A stretch of 64,000 bases of DNA from Pedobacter sp. MC2016-24 (GTDB lineage: Bacteria; Bacteroidota; Bacteroidia; Sphingobacteriales; Sphingobacteriaceae). A program made the position numbers and the translations under genes. How positions within the stretch are numbered: position 1 is the first letter of the stretch; every line of letters begins with the position of its first letter. The stretch covers positions 124,001 through 188,000 of the forward strand of contig NZ_JADFBX010000004.1 of NCBI RefSeq assembly GCF_015223055.1. The letters run 5' to 3'. A model generated the notes under the pieces. The model did not search any database. It was not told the DNA's origin and saw only the letters and a program-made list of their open reading frames with translations. Positions 35,246-43,784 of this stretch are shown here, in pieces.

Positions 35246-35413
35246 TCAATAAACCAAATCTCCGAGGTTTTTTAGTTTTTCATTACTATAAATGGCTAGG
35301 TTAAATTAAAAAGGCTGCTGATGGAGCAATAGTCTTTTTATCAGAATAAGGTTTGTTCGGACAACATTAGGTTTTTGCGAAATAAAAGTTCAAAATCTCA
35401 AGGATTATATAAT

Positions 35414-38400
35414 ATGAAATACGAGTTTTTCCCTGAATTGTTTCTAAGGGCACCATTTTACAGTTTTAAGGAGTATAACTTAAAAGCTTTGGATCAGATA
35501 CTTCTGTCTGATGAGTTTAAAAATGCGCTGTATCTGGCAAGTCCCGATTTTTATACAGCGCTGGAAAAGAAGCGTTTCGATTATTCATCAATGAATGAAA
35601 AGGAAATATTTAGCTTGAATAAATACTACAATCGCATGTGCTTCAGAACAACGCCATTCGGAAGTTTTTCATCATTTACATCTATCAAGTGGACAGAAGA
35701 TAAAGTTGTCAATTTGAAAGATAATGAACTTGTTAAGCTTCATTTATTGCCTGATCAAAAATTGCGTCTTCGAATTTTTGAGTATTTACGCCAGCAAGCA
35801 GATCATTACGATGTAAGACTGAATCCCATGTGTTACAGCGTTGGAAATGAGTTTCGGTTTATTAAAACTATCGACGATGATAAGGGGCATAATATATTCA
35901 CGCTAGACGCTATTGATGCGGAAGACTTAAATGTATCGATCGTAAAGCTGCTTAAAAACAAATCTTTAAACAACCTGGACTTTCTTGCATGGATTAAATT
36001 CGAAACTGAGTGCTCACACGACGAAGCAAAAGCGTATTTAAATTTTTTGTTGGACGAGCAATTCCTTAAGACAGAGAATGATGGAAATATTATCAGTTTA
36101 GAGCGTGGCGATTTCAGTGGAAAAGCTCTCGCAGATTTACAGTTTTCTTCAGTAATGAATTTTGTAGATAAAATAAAAACCAATACCCTGAATGTCTCAA
36201 AACCACTGCCGGAAGTTTCGAGATCGCTAGCAAACTTATTAGCGAAAATCAATATTGAAGGCAATGGCCAGCTTTTCTATTGCGCATGTGAACGGCCAAT
36301 TGAATGTGGCGGCATAGATCAAAATGAGCAGCAGCAATTATTAGAAGCCATAGATGTGCTTAGGAAGATATCTGGTCCATCCAGCCTTCCTAACCTGGAA
36401 AGATTCATAGCCGACTTTAAAGTTCGATTTGACCAACAAAAGGTTCCCTTATTGATTGCCTTAGACCCTGATACAGGTATTAGCTATGGAAACCTTATTG
36501 ACGAGCAAAGTAAAACTGAAATGCTAGAGGATATTCGTTTCCCTGACCAAGTAGCCGATATTAAAACAATTCAATGGACAGAGGTGCATCAATTGATGAT
36601 GAAGGCTTGGTTAATGAATACCAATAGAGATTCATATGCCCCGATTTCGCTTACAGGGAATGATGTTTTAAATTTAAAGGATAAAAAGGGAGAAAATCCT
36701 TTACCACCAACGACATCTCTAATGTTTAGAAAGCTAGCAGGCAATAAAATACTTCTCGATAGTTTGGGACGTGCTACAGCTACTTCGCTTATAGGCCGCT
36801 TTTCGTTGTTTAATGACGAGTTAGTAGACATTTGCCGAGGAATTGCGAAAGCCGAATCCACAGAAAACCCGGATATCGTATTTGCAGATATCGGACAGTT
36901 TTCGGATTCTCATGTCGATAATGTCAATAGGCGCGTTCGTATATATGATTATGAGATACCTATCAATTTATATTCAACATTACCAGTTGAACAGCAAATT
37001 AGACCAGACGATCTGTTAGTTTCGGTACTTAATAATGAGATCATACTGGAATCGGTAAAATTAAAAAGAAGAGTAATTCCTCGGTTGACTTCTGCTTATA
37101 ATCATACCAGAACCGACCTTAGTTTATTTCGTATTTTATGCGATTTGCAGCATCAAGGTACATCGTCGGGTTTTTCATTAGACCTTGAGCAGCTTTTCCC
37201 TGATTTGGGTTTTTATCCAGCGGTTGAATTTGGACGGACGATAATCAGCCCTGCAAAGTGGATAATAAAAGAGTTTGATTTAAATCAACTGAAAATGGAA
37301 GTAGAAAATAATCCGTTAGATGCCATTTCCCATTTCCGGACGCGATTCAAAATACCCCAGCGGATAATGCTTGGAAATCATGATCAGCAATTGGTTTTCA
37401 ATCTCGAAAATGAAATTGAAGCTTCTTTTTTTATCGATTGTATCAAAGATGAAAAGAAAATTGTGCTAAAAGAATTTCATAGGCCTGACAATTCTGTCGT
37501 AATACATGATAAACCAGTAGTTAATCAGTTTGTGGCTTTTTTAAAGCATAATGAACTGGTATACCAGCCATTGAAAAGTTCCAAAGTTCCAACTTCACTT
37601 AGCATTAATCGAACGTTTGTACCAGGTAGCGCCTGGTTATATCTGAAACTTTTTTGTACACCAAATAATGCAAACCGCCTTTTAATCAATATTATAAAAA
37701 AAATAGTTGATAATAATACATCACTTATTCATAAATGGTTTTTTATCCGCTATAATGAAGGTGGTAACCATATACGGTTTAGAGTAAACGCATCCATTGA
37801 AGTTCAATCTAAGTTAATGTTGCAGATAAAAGAGCTTTTGGAATCAAATAACGAGACGCACCTAATCCAAAAATATCAAGTAGATACTTACAACCGTGAG
37901 ATTGAAAGATATGGTAGTGATATTATTAGCGAAGTAGAGGACTTATTTTGTGCCGGAAGTGAGCTAGTTACCGAATATATCGAATTAGTTTATCCAGATA
38001 ATGGACTAATAAGTCCTTTCCAATTTGGGATTATGATAATCTCAAAAATGACGGTAATCGTATGGGACGATATAGAGAACCAACTTAGCTATTTAAAAAA
38101 AGTAACTGACAATTTTCTGCATGAATTTGCAGTTGACAAATCATTAAGATTAGATCTTGACAGTAAGTATAGACAGCTAACTCCTGGTATAATAGAGGTA
38201 TTAGAAAATGATGTTTTCGACCAAGATATTTATGTGGATGTAGGCATAAAACTGGCTTTTTTTCTCGAAAACTGGCAAGCGTTGGCAAGTAAAATCTCAT
38301 CGGAGCATAGACTTGCGGGTTTGCTGGCCGATATCATTCACATGCAAATAAATCGTTTGTTCTCCGTACAACAACGAAAACAAGAACTGCAGCTTTACTT

Positions 38401-38479
38401 CTGTATTGCGAAGCACCTCCAATCAAAGCGGGCAAGACTTATAAAAGCGCAGAAAAATAGAATCACAATTAATCAATAA
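35414..38479 (+). CDS. Full-length lantibiotic dehydratase (LanB type)
   Basis: About 1,021 residues from ATG 35414 (MKYEFFPELFLRAPFYSFKE). The N-terminal glutamylation domain has NRMCFRTTPFGSFSSFTSIK around residues 72-91 and PTTSLMFRKLAG. The C-terminal SpaB/thiopeptide-type elimination domain includes PGSAWLYLKLFCTPNNANRL and FFIRYNEGGNHIRFRVNAS near residues 775-795. Such enzymes use glutamyl-tRNA to dehydrate Ser and Thr of a precursor peptide. Two tandem precursor-like genes follow at 38506 and 38686. No LanC cyclase, LanT transporter or LanP protease is seen near it. The gene is A+T-rich compared with susC, which suggests a separate origin. Confidence 0.9.
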   Translation: MKYEFFPELFLRAPFYSFKEYNLKALDQILLSDEFKNALYLASPDFYTALEKKRFDYSSMNEKEIFSLNKYYNRMCFRTTPFGSFSSFTSIKWTEDKVVNLKDNELVKLHLLPDQKLRLRIFEYLRQQADHYDVRLNPMCYSVGNEFRFIKTIDDDKGHNIFTLDAIDAEDLNVSIVKLLKNKSLNNLDFLAWIKFETECSHDEAKAYLNFLLDEQFLKTENDGNIISLERGDFSGKALADLQFSSVMNFVDKIKTNTLNVSKPLPEVSRSLANLLAKINIEGNGQLFYCACERPIECGGIDQNEQQQLLEAIDVLRKISGPSSLPNLERFIADFKVRFDQQKVPLLIALDPDTGISYGNLIDEQSKTEMLEDIRFPDQVADIKTIQWTEVHQLMMKAWLMNTNRDSYAPISLTGNDVLNLKDKKGENPLPPTTSLMFRKLAGNKILLDSLGRATATSLIGRFSLFNDELVDICRGIAKAESTENPDIVFADIGQFSDSHVDNVNRRVRIYDYEIPINLYSTLPVEQQIRPDDLLVSVLNNEIILESVKLKRRVIPRLTSAYNHTRTDLSLFRILCDLQHQGTSSGFSLDLEQLFPDLGFYPAVEFGRTIISPAKWIIKEFDLNQLKMEVENNPLDAISHFRTRFKIPQRIMLGNHDQQLVFNLENEIEASFFIDCIKDEKKIVLKEFHRPDNSVVIHDKPVVNQFVAFLKHNELVYQPLKSSKVPTSLSINRTFVPGSAWLYLKLFCTPNNANRLLINIIKKIVDNNTSLIHKWFFIRYNEGGNHIRFRVNASIEVQSKLMLQIKELLESNNETHLIQKYQVDTYNREIERYGSDIISEVEDLFCAGSELVTEYIELVYPDNGLISPFQFGIMIISKMTVIVWDDIENQLSYLKKVTDNFLHEFAVDKSLRLDLDSKYRQLTPGIIEVLENDVFDQDIYVDVGIKLAFFLENWQALASKISSEHRLAGLLADIIHMQINRLFSVQQRKQELQLYFCIAKHLQSKRARLIKAQKNRITINQ

Positions 38480-38505
38480 ATTATATACACTTAAAATTAA
38501 AAAAC

Positions 38506-38647
38506 ATGAAAAATCAAAAAAGTAAACTCCCAGCGCAAAAAAACACAAACTTTGTATCGTTTTAAAAAATCTTTTGTAAAAAGAGGGGCTGATACAGATA
38601 CGTCAACTGTAACAACCACCATCCTAACAAGTACCCACATTTTTTAA
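38506..38647 (+). pseudogene. Precursor peptide gene copy 1, frameshifted in a poly-A run
   Basis: It reads as copy 2 for 11 codons, then a run of seven A (six in copy 2) shifts the frame and gives a 19-residue product ending NTNFVSF. If one A is removed, the full 46-residue peptide appears with the same amino acids as copy 2, and the other three base differences are all silent (Ala10, Thr15, Thr30). It is therefore either a very recent frameshift, or a gene kept usable by polymerase slippage on A7. Confidence 0.8.
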
Positions 38648-38685
38648 ATCTATTAACACATTTATAAACACTTAAAATTAAAAAC

Positions 38686-38826
38686 ATGAAAAATCAAAAA
38701 AGTAAACTCCCAGCACAAAAAACACAAACCTTGTATCGTTTTAAAAAATCTTTTGTAAAAAGAGGGGCTGATACTGATACGTCAACTGTAACAACCACCA
38801 TCCTAACAAGTACCCACATTTTTTAA
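38686..38826 (+). CDS. Thr-rich, Cys-free RiPP precursor peptide
   Basis: A 46-residue peptide following the lantibiotic dehydratase gene by 206 bases. The N-terminal half is basic (MKNQKSKLPAQKTQTLYRFK, then KSFVKRG at 21-27) and would be the leader. The C-terminal part, residues 28-46, holds ten dehydratable residues (Thr30, 32, 34, 36, 37, 38, 41, 43 and Ser33, 42) and ends HIF. There is no Cys, so lanthionine rings cannot form. The junction R26-G27-A28 is a possible cleavage place. It is too short for standard gene callers. A terminator follows at 38841. I infer the precursor role from position, size, composition and duplication. Confidence 0.82.
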   Translation: MKNQKSKLPAQKTQTLYRFKKSFVKRGADTDTSTVTTTILTSTHIF

Positions 38827-38840
38827 ATCGTAATAAAATT

Positions 38841-38884
38841 GAGAGGATGTATCATTTGTAAAAAAGTGATCATCCTCTTTTTTA
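38841..38884 (+). terminator. Terminator of the RiPP-like operon
   Basis: AGAGGATG..TCA and TGA.CATCCTCT form a stem with a loop of about 15 bases, followed by T6. It ends the transcript that holds the dehydratase and precursor genes. Confidence 0.9.
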
Positions 38885-38971
38885 TTAATTAGTAGCCAAT
38901 TCTGAAATACTATCATCAATTTTCTTTCAAAGCCGATCCATGTTTATTTTAACTTTTTCAACTCTAACCGC

Positions 38972-39000
38972 TAATTCCCCACCAAGGGTGTAAACCCTAA
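38972..39000 (+). promoter_or_regulatory. Direct repeat TAATTCCCCACCAAGGGT, copy 1
   Basis: An 18-base sequence, TAATTCCCCACCAAGGGT, then GTAA and ACCCTAA, so that AGGGT and ACCCT pair as an inverted repeat. The same 18 bases occur at 39788-39805, before the alpha-oxoamine synthase gene. The part from 38885 to 39290 shows no intact gene. Confidence 0.6.
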
Positions 39001-39290
39001 CTAACTTGCTTAAAAAACAGATGAGCGATGTGTCTGGGGTTAAAAAAACTGAATAATACTATAAGGCGTTTAAGAAGTTTGTACCTCTAATTTGGGCTCT
39101 GAGGTGCTGGAACGGGGGGATTTGTTTTTGTCTTCCTTGGTTTCGGTGTTATCGGGTTGTGACATTGGTCGTAGTGGACAGTTGGGGATTTGATGCACAT
39201 GCATATGAACCGTTTGTTTGCGGATCAGAAGTGGACGCATGAGATGATCATGTATTATTTTTGAATAAGGAGCTATTGTTATGGAAGGCG

Positions 39291-39647
39291 ATGGTAACTA
39301 AACAAGAAATTGATGTTTAAATTTAGGTTAATCAGCGGCTATTGCCGGATGGTGTAGCTGCCTGTTTTAATAGAGATTACAATGAGCTTAGTAGTAGAGT
39401 GTAACTGTTCTTGTTTACTGATTTGCTTGAGGAGTTGCGGCTGGTATTTTCTCCTTCTCTGGTGGCTTATCTGTCCTGGAAGTTTGGCAGGGTGGAGCGC
39501 CTGATTTTGGTTTCTTTTGACGGGCGTTTGGGCTTAACGTATCAGCTGGATTTTCAGTTGTCGGAGGTTTACCGTTTGATGCATTGGATTGGAGGTCTTG
39601 AGATGAAGTTCGCCTGGAGAGCTGTGGTCAGAATCATGAGCGTTTAA
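39291..39647 (+). pseudogene. Decayed gene with in-frame stops
   Basis: One frame runs from the ATG at 39291 to the stop at 39645-39647 with three internal stop codons (near 39318, 39324 and 39405). Between them it reads like protein: VNQRLLPDGVAACFNRDYNE and LLEELRLVFSPSLVAYLSWK, then LILVSFDGRLGLTYQLDFQL. I do not recognise the family. The stops and the lack of a promoter argue for a dead gene of the ICE backbone. Confidence 0.5.
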
Positions 39648-39787
39648 AGCTTTTGGTGTTCTAGTATTTAGAGGGCAGACTTCGGCAGATTGTTTTGGGA
39701 AGGGACGTTTTTGTCGATTCTGTTTTACTGGATTTAATGCTTTGTTACTTTTGCGCTGTTTTTTGAAAAAAATAAATCTAGTTCCCT

Positions 39788-39820
39788 TAATTCCCCACCA
39801 AGGGTAATGCTACACCCTAA
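39788..39820 (+). promoter_or_regulatory. Direct repeat TAATTCCCCACCAAGGGT, copy 2
   Basis: The same 18 bases as at 38972, followed after seven to eight bases by ACCCTAA, again giving AGGGT/ACCCT dyad symmetry. It ends 28 bases before the alpha-oxoamine synthase start codon and is a good candidate operator for the TetR-headed regulator encoded downstream. Confidence 0.62.
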
Positions 39821-39848
39821 TTTCGTTTTCAACTAAAATATTATTCGT

Positions 39849-41099
39849 ATGAACATTGATTTTGAAAAGGCGAGTTTTAAGGACTTTGAGAACATTCCAG
39901 GTTTGGATCCTTTTGACTGGGCGAAGTTGTGGGGGGAGTATGTGCGTGACCGAACTAAGGCTGGTCAGTTTAATTACCGGCAGGAGAATCTTTCGGGCTG
40001 TGGCCCTGAGATTGAACTCAATCTGCCGGGGAATCCGCACCGTAATTTTGTGAGTCTGGTGTCTAATGATTATCTGGGTTTTACACAGCATCCTAAAGTG
40101 AAAGCAGCGGCGATTACCGGTATTGAGAAGTATGGCGCTGGTGCAGGTGCATCTCCGGCGATTGGAGGTCATTATATCTTTCACCAGGAGATTGAGGATA
40201 AGATTGCGGCTTTCTTTAAGCGGGAGAGTGCGGTGGTATTCAGTACAGGTTATACCGCGAACTCGGCTTCATTGCAGGCTTTGCTGAAAGGGGAAGATCT
40301 GGCGATTCTGGATATGGCCGTGCACGCCAGTGTGTATGAAGGTTGTCTGAATACGAATGTGAAGACTTTTCTGCACAACAATCTGGAGGCATTGGAGCGG
40401 GTGCTGAAAACGTCGTTGGGAAAGTATCGGACAAGAATGGTGATCATTGATGGGGTGTATTCCCAGGACGGGGATCTGGCGCCTTTGGCGGAGATTGTGA
40501 AATTGGTGAAGGAGTACGATGCTTATTTAATGGTGGATGATGCGCACGGTACCGGAGTGATCGGGGAGACTGGCCGTGGGGTGATTGAGCTGCATGATCT
40601 GTTTCAGCAGGTGGATATCATTACCGGTACGTTCAGTAAGACCTTCGCTCATCTGGGTGGTTATGTGGTCGCGAGTCCGGATCTGGTGGGTTTTTTGAAG
40701 TTCCAGGCACGTCAGCATATTTTTTCAGCGACTTTATCACCTGCTTCAGCTTGTATCGCTAAGGCGATTGACCTGGTGGATGAGGAACCGATCTGGATGC
40801 ACCACCTCTGGGATAATATTGATTACCTGAAAACAGGTTTGCAGTCTTTGGGACTGGACACGGGTATTACGGAATCTGCCATCATTCCGGTGAAGATCGG
40901 GGACATTGGTTTGAATGCCAGGGTTTGCGGGAGGCTGTTGGAGGCGGGTATTTATGCCAACCAGATCAATTACCCGGCGGTTTCGAGGAAGGATGCGCGT
41001 GTGAGAATGAGTGTGATGGCTACCCATACCCACAGGCAGCTGGATAAAGTGCTGAACGCCTGGGAATGGGTCATTAAAAAAGAAGGTTTATCAGATTAA
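39849..41099 (+). CDS. Alpha-oxoamine synthase (AONS/serine palmitoyltransferase family)
   Basis: A 416-residue PLP enzyme that condenses an amino acid with an acyl-CoA. Motifs are SLVSNDYLGFTQHP, GAGASPAIGGHYIFHQEIED, VVFSTGYTANSASLQ, MVDDAHGTGVIGETGRG (PLP-ring contacts) and GTFSKTFAHLGGYVVASP with the Schiff-base Lys. The C-terminal half has IFSATLSPASACIAKA and an Arg-rich end. It could be an 8-amino-7-oxononanoate synthase, a 2-amino-3-ketobutyrate ligase or a sphingolipid-type serine palmitoyltransferase; the sequence alone does not decide. It lies six bases before the TetR-headed gene. Confidence 0.88.
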   Translation: MNIDFEKASFKDFENIPGLDPFDWAKLWGEYVRDRTKAGQFNYRQENLSGCGPEIELNLPGNPHRNFVSLVSNDYLGFTQHPKVKAAAITGIEKYGAGAGASPAIGGHYIFHQEIEDKIAAFFKRESAVVFSTGYTANSASLQALLKGEDLAILDMAVHASVYEGCLNTNVKTFLHNNLEALERVLKTSLGKYRTRMVIIDGVYSQDGDLAPLAEIVKLVKEYDAYLMVDDAHGTGVIGETGRGVIELHDLFQQVDIITGTFSKTFAHLGGYVVASPDLVGFLKFQARQHIFSATLSPASACIAKAIDLVDEEPIWMHHLWDNIDYLKTGLQSLGLDTGITESAIIPVKIGDIGLNARVCGRLLEAGIYANQINYPAVSRKDARVRMSVMATHTHRQLDKVLNAWEWVIKKEGLSD

Positions 41100-41105
41100 A
41101 CACAT

Positions 41106-42863
41106 ATGACAAGGAAGCGCCTCAATAAAGTCAGGGATAGTGAAATAACCAAACGGGAATTGCTGGATGCGGTGGGTGAGATCATTCGCCTGCATGGGTT
41201 TTCCGGTTTGAAGACCAATGCCATTGCGCGGTGGATCGGTAAGGACAAGAATCTGATCCGTTATCATTTCCAGGGTTTGAATGGGTTGCAAAAGGCTTTT
41301 ATCCACGAGAAGGATTACTGGCTGCCTTTCTTTGAGCGCTTCCGTTTAGATGAAAAACCCGATATGGAATCGGTCAGGGAGATATTTAGTGGTTTGATGC
41401 AGGAGAATTTCCGATCTTTTTATGAGAACGGGGAGATGCAGAAGATCATTCTCTGGCAGATCTGTGAGCAGAGCCCGCTGATGAAAAGTATTTCTGAGGA
41501 GCGCGAACTGGCGGGTGAAGTCTTACTTGGTAAAACGGATGAATTATTCCGGAATACCGATGTGAGTTTTAGGGCGATCATTGCTTTGTTATTGGGTGGG
41601 AGTTATTACATGTCGCTTCATGCCCATACCAATGGAAGTAAGATCTGTGGGATTGACATGGGTTCGGAAAGAGAACGGAATGAGGTATTGCGTACGATTG
41701 ATCAGGTGATTGGCTGGGCCTGTAATGTGGCCCGGGACAATCCTATTAATGAAAATGAAGCTATAGATATGGTAAATCAGGAATTTAACCGCCTGGAAGC
41801 GTTGGCTGCTGAAATCGCGGAACTCGCTGAAAAGGGCGAAGGTCAGAATTTGGCTGATGAGCAGTTGGTTATGGAAGTAGGTGTGCTGAAGGACTTTTTG
41901 TTGTCAAAAATGACCAGTCTGAACAATGAAACGCAGGTGGCTACTTTTTTGAAAGTGAACCTGGCTCGGCTGGTTAGGATCTGTAATGTATTGTACAATC
42001 CTTTACGGGTGGTTAATCCGGATGGTGAGGTTTTATTGGGACTGATTGAAGAAGTGCGTAAGCCTGCGGCTGATCTGATCGCAGGTTCTATTGTCTTGCC
42101 TAAGTTGTTTTGTGCTAAAGAAGCGGTGGGTTTCACAGAAGAGTGGCTGCGGATAAAGGCTGTTTTGTTGGAATCGGGTATTGATCCCTTGCTGGTAGAG
42201 ATTATCGGGATTCCTTTCAATCGTTTCCTTCGGTTGGAAGGAAAAACAACTTGGTCTGATTTCAGGTACCTGAGGAAATTTGGAGCAATACTGGCTGAGT
42301 GTATCTCGGCTGGATCTTTTGATGAGATTGTATTGCTGGAAATGCTGATTGGTTTGGGTTATAACCATTCCAGGTTTTCTGCGTATTACAGCCGCATGTT
42401 ACAGGCTGCGATTTCGGATTTGAATCCCGAAGAACAACGTAAGGTATTGCTCAGGGCCAAAGCCCGGTTATTCCAGGTGACCTTATACACAAGTATGCGT
42501 TTTGATCCAGGAAAAATGCGGGTGGAAAATGAGTTGTCTAGGTGGATTGATGCGGAACTGGGTGTTCCTTTAGAGTCTGTTGTTGCTTTGGAGGGTGAGG
42601 CGGGTAAACTGAACCGTACGCAAAGGGTTGCTGAACTGGCTTACTGGGAAAAGCTGATGTATGATCATGGGTTCTATAATGAAAGTAATCTGGATGTGTT
42701 TTCTGAGAAGATTGCCCGCAATTTTAATGCGAAGGATGGGAGATCTTTTACAGGTTCCAGTATCAAAGCGAAGCTGTATAGTAAGGATAAGTCTGTGATT
42801 GCGCCGATTGCTAAGAAGCTGAGGGAGATGCTGGATGACCTGGATAATTTCCTTCCGGGATAA
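41106..42863 (+). CDS. TetR-headed regulator with long unknown C-terminal part
   Basis: A 585-residue protein. Residues about 15-65 are a TetR-like helix-turn-helix (TKRELLDAVGEIIRLHGFSG, then TNAIARWIGKDKNLIRYHFQ). Residues 70-220 fit a TetR ligand-binding helical domain. The remaining 360 residues are unusual: a short linker with Glu/Ala-rich helix, then LLGLIEEVRKPAADLIAGSI and a C-terminal part reading FSEKIARNFNAKDGRSFTGS, which resembles the tail of RteC-like proteins of Bacteroidota mobile elements. TetR proteins are normally near 200 residues, so this is a fusion. It is coupled to the alpha-oxoamine synthase gene and likely controls it and other ICE genes. Confidence 0.75.
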   Translation: MTRKRLNKVRDSEITKRELLDAVGEIIRLHGFSGLKTNAIARWIGKDKNLIRYHFQGLNGLQKAFIHEKDYWLPFFERFRLDEKPDMESVREIFSGLMQENFRSFYENGEMQKIILWQICEQSPLMKSISEERELAGEVLLGKTDELFRNTDVSFRAIIALLLGGSYYMSLHAHTNGSKICGIDMGSERERNEVLRTIDQVIGWACNVARDNPINENEAIDMVNQEFNRLEALAAEIAELAEKGEGQNLADEQLVMEVGVLKDFLLSKMTSLNNETQVATFLKVNLARLVRICNVLYNPLRVVNPDGEVLLGLIEEVRKPAADLIAGSIVLPKLFCAKEAVGFTEEWLRIKAVLLESGIDPLLVEIIGIPFNRFLRLEGKTTWSDFRYLRKFGAILAECISAGSFDEIVLLEMLIGLGYNHSRFSAYYSRMLQAAISDLNPEEQRKVLLRAKARLFQVTLYTSMRFDPGKMRVENELSRWIDAELGVPLESVVALEGEAGKLNRTQRVAELAYWEKLMYDHGFYNESNLDVFSEKIARNFNAKDGRSFTGSSIKAKLYSKDKSVIAPIAKKLREMLDDLDNFLPG

Positions 42864-42886
42864 AAGATAAGTTTGGTGTAAGTTGA

Positions 42887-42920
42887 GGTGGTGCGGGCTT
42901 AGGCCTGTACCGCCTTTTTT
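42887..42920 (+). terminator. Terminator after the TetR-headed gene
   Basis: GGTGGTGCGGGC, loop TTAG, and GCCTGTACCGCC form a 12-bp stem with three wobble pairs, followed by T6. Confidence 0.88.
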
Positions 42921-42950
42921 GTTAGGGGGCGGTGTATTTTAAATGATGTT

Positions 42951-43784
42951 TTATTGATAGGGATCATATTCCTCGTCCAAAGGAAATAGCCCGCCTTCAT
43001 GTAAATATTCCCAGGTAGTACTTCCCTCTACAAAAGGTTTTGATTGCCAGTAGTTCTTGATGTATTCATTATTTTTTTCTTTGATATATGCCTCGAACCA
43101 ACGGTAATCTACTTTAATGATTCTCGCAAGTCCGGCAATGCACACAATGATAACCTTTGGTTCTTTTCTTATGGTATTCCAAAACATTTTACGCATATTT
43201 TCCGCTGATGATTCGGAATAATCCATCAGATAAATAGCTGAAAGTCTGCTAGGTGCCCAATCACATATTTCCCGTCTGACTTCTTCAAATTTCAGTTCAA
43301 TCTCGCCCATTTCTATGATTTTCAATTCTACCTCATTATAATCAGAAGTTTTGTTTTTTCGAACTCTTGAGGCCTCAATCACATTTCTATAACCTCTGGG
43401 AGACATAAATTCAATTGGTTTATCAAAGGTGTCATCCCGAAGCTGTTCAATGGAAAGCATATAGATAAAAGGCTTATCCTGGTCTTTTAGAAAGCTAACC
43501 ATGGAGGGCGTAAATAGCGCTTCAATATTATTGACCATAAGATCAGTAAATTCATCTGCCTGATCAATTGTATGAATAAATTTTTTGTCTTCGGTCAGAA
43601 TGTTTTTTACATCTTCAATGTCATTTGTCTGGCAGTAGGGAATCCGATTTGGGCCGAATGTTCGAAGTGTATGTTCATCTATTAATTCTGTGAAGAATGC
43701 GCGCGAATTGATCACCCCCTTTGGTCTGGGTATATAACGTATCGAATTCACAAGAATAAGTGATTCGCTCATTGGTTTCTTCAA
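42951..43784 (-). CDS. Hypothetical protein, 277 residues
   Basis: A soluble, acidic protein: ILVNSIRYIPRPKGVINSRA near the N-terminus, FIHTIDQADEFTDLMVNNIE, IEFMSPRGYRNVIEASRVRK, SRLSAIYLMDYSESSAENMR, and EYLHEGGLFPLDEEYDPYQ at the end. The middle SAIYLMDYSESSAENMRKMF segment resembles proteins that judge the behaviour of other proteins only superficially, so I assign no function. The start overlaps the upstream 82-residue frame by about 110 bases in a different frame; a later start or a frameshift joining the two is possible. The operon also holds the alpha-CTD-like gene. Confidence 0.65.
   Translation of the reverse strand: MKKPMSESLILVNSIRYIPRPKGVINSRAFFTELIDEHTLRTFGPNRIPYCQTNDIEDVKNILTEDKKFIHTIDQADEFTDLMVNNIEALFTPSMVSFLKDQDKPFIYMLSIEQLRDDTFDKPIEFMSPRGYRNVIEASRVRKNKTSDYNEVELKIIEMGEIELKFEEVRREICDWAPSRLSAIYLMDYSESSAENMRKMFWNTIRKEPKVIIVCIAGLARIIKVDYRWFEAYIKEKNNEYIKNYWQSKPFVEGSTTWEYLHEGGLFPLDEEYDPYQ

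Larger units (their letters stand above)
38481..38829 (+). repeat. Tandem duplication of the precursor gene (180-base unit)
   Basis: Two units, 38481-38650 and about 38651-38829, each with ACACTTAAAATTAAAA, an ATG, the coding part and a T-rich end. The ATGs are 180 bases apart. In the coding part the units differ by three silent substitutions and one extra A in the first unit. Confidence 0.95.

Noticed and set aside
35261..35280. Possible terminator between the thioredoxin-like gene and the dehydratase
   Set aside because: The stem is only five A/T-rich and G-C pairs with a ten-base loop; too weak to call, so separation of the two genes remains open.
39411..39647. 78-residue open frame starting at a TTG
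   Set aside because: It is part of a longer frame with in-frame stops and no start context, so it was listed as a decayed gene, not as a real small gene.
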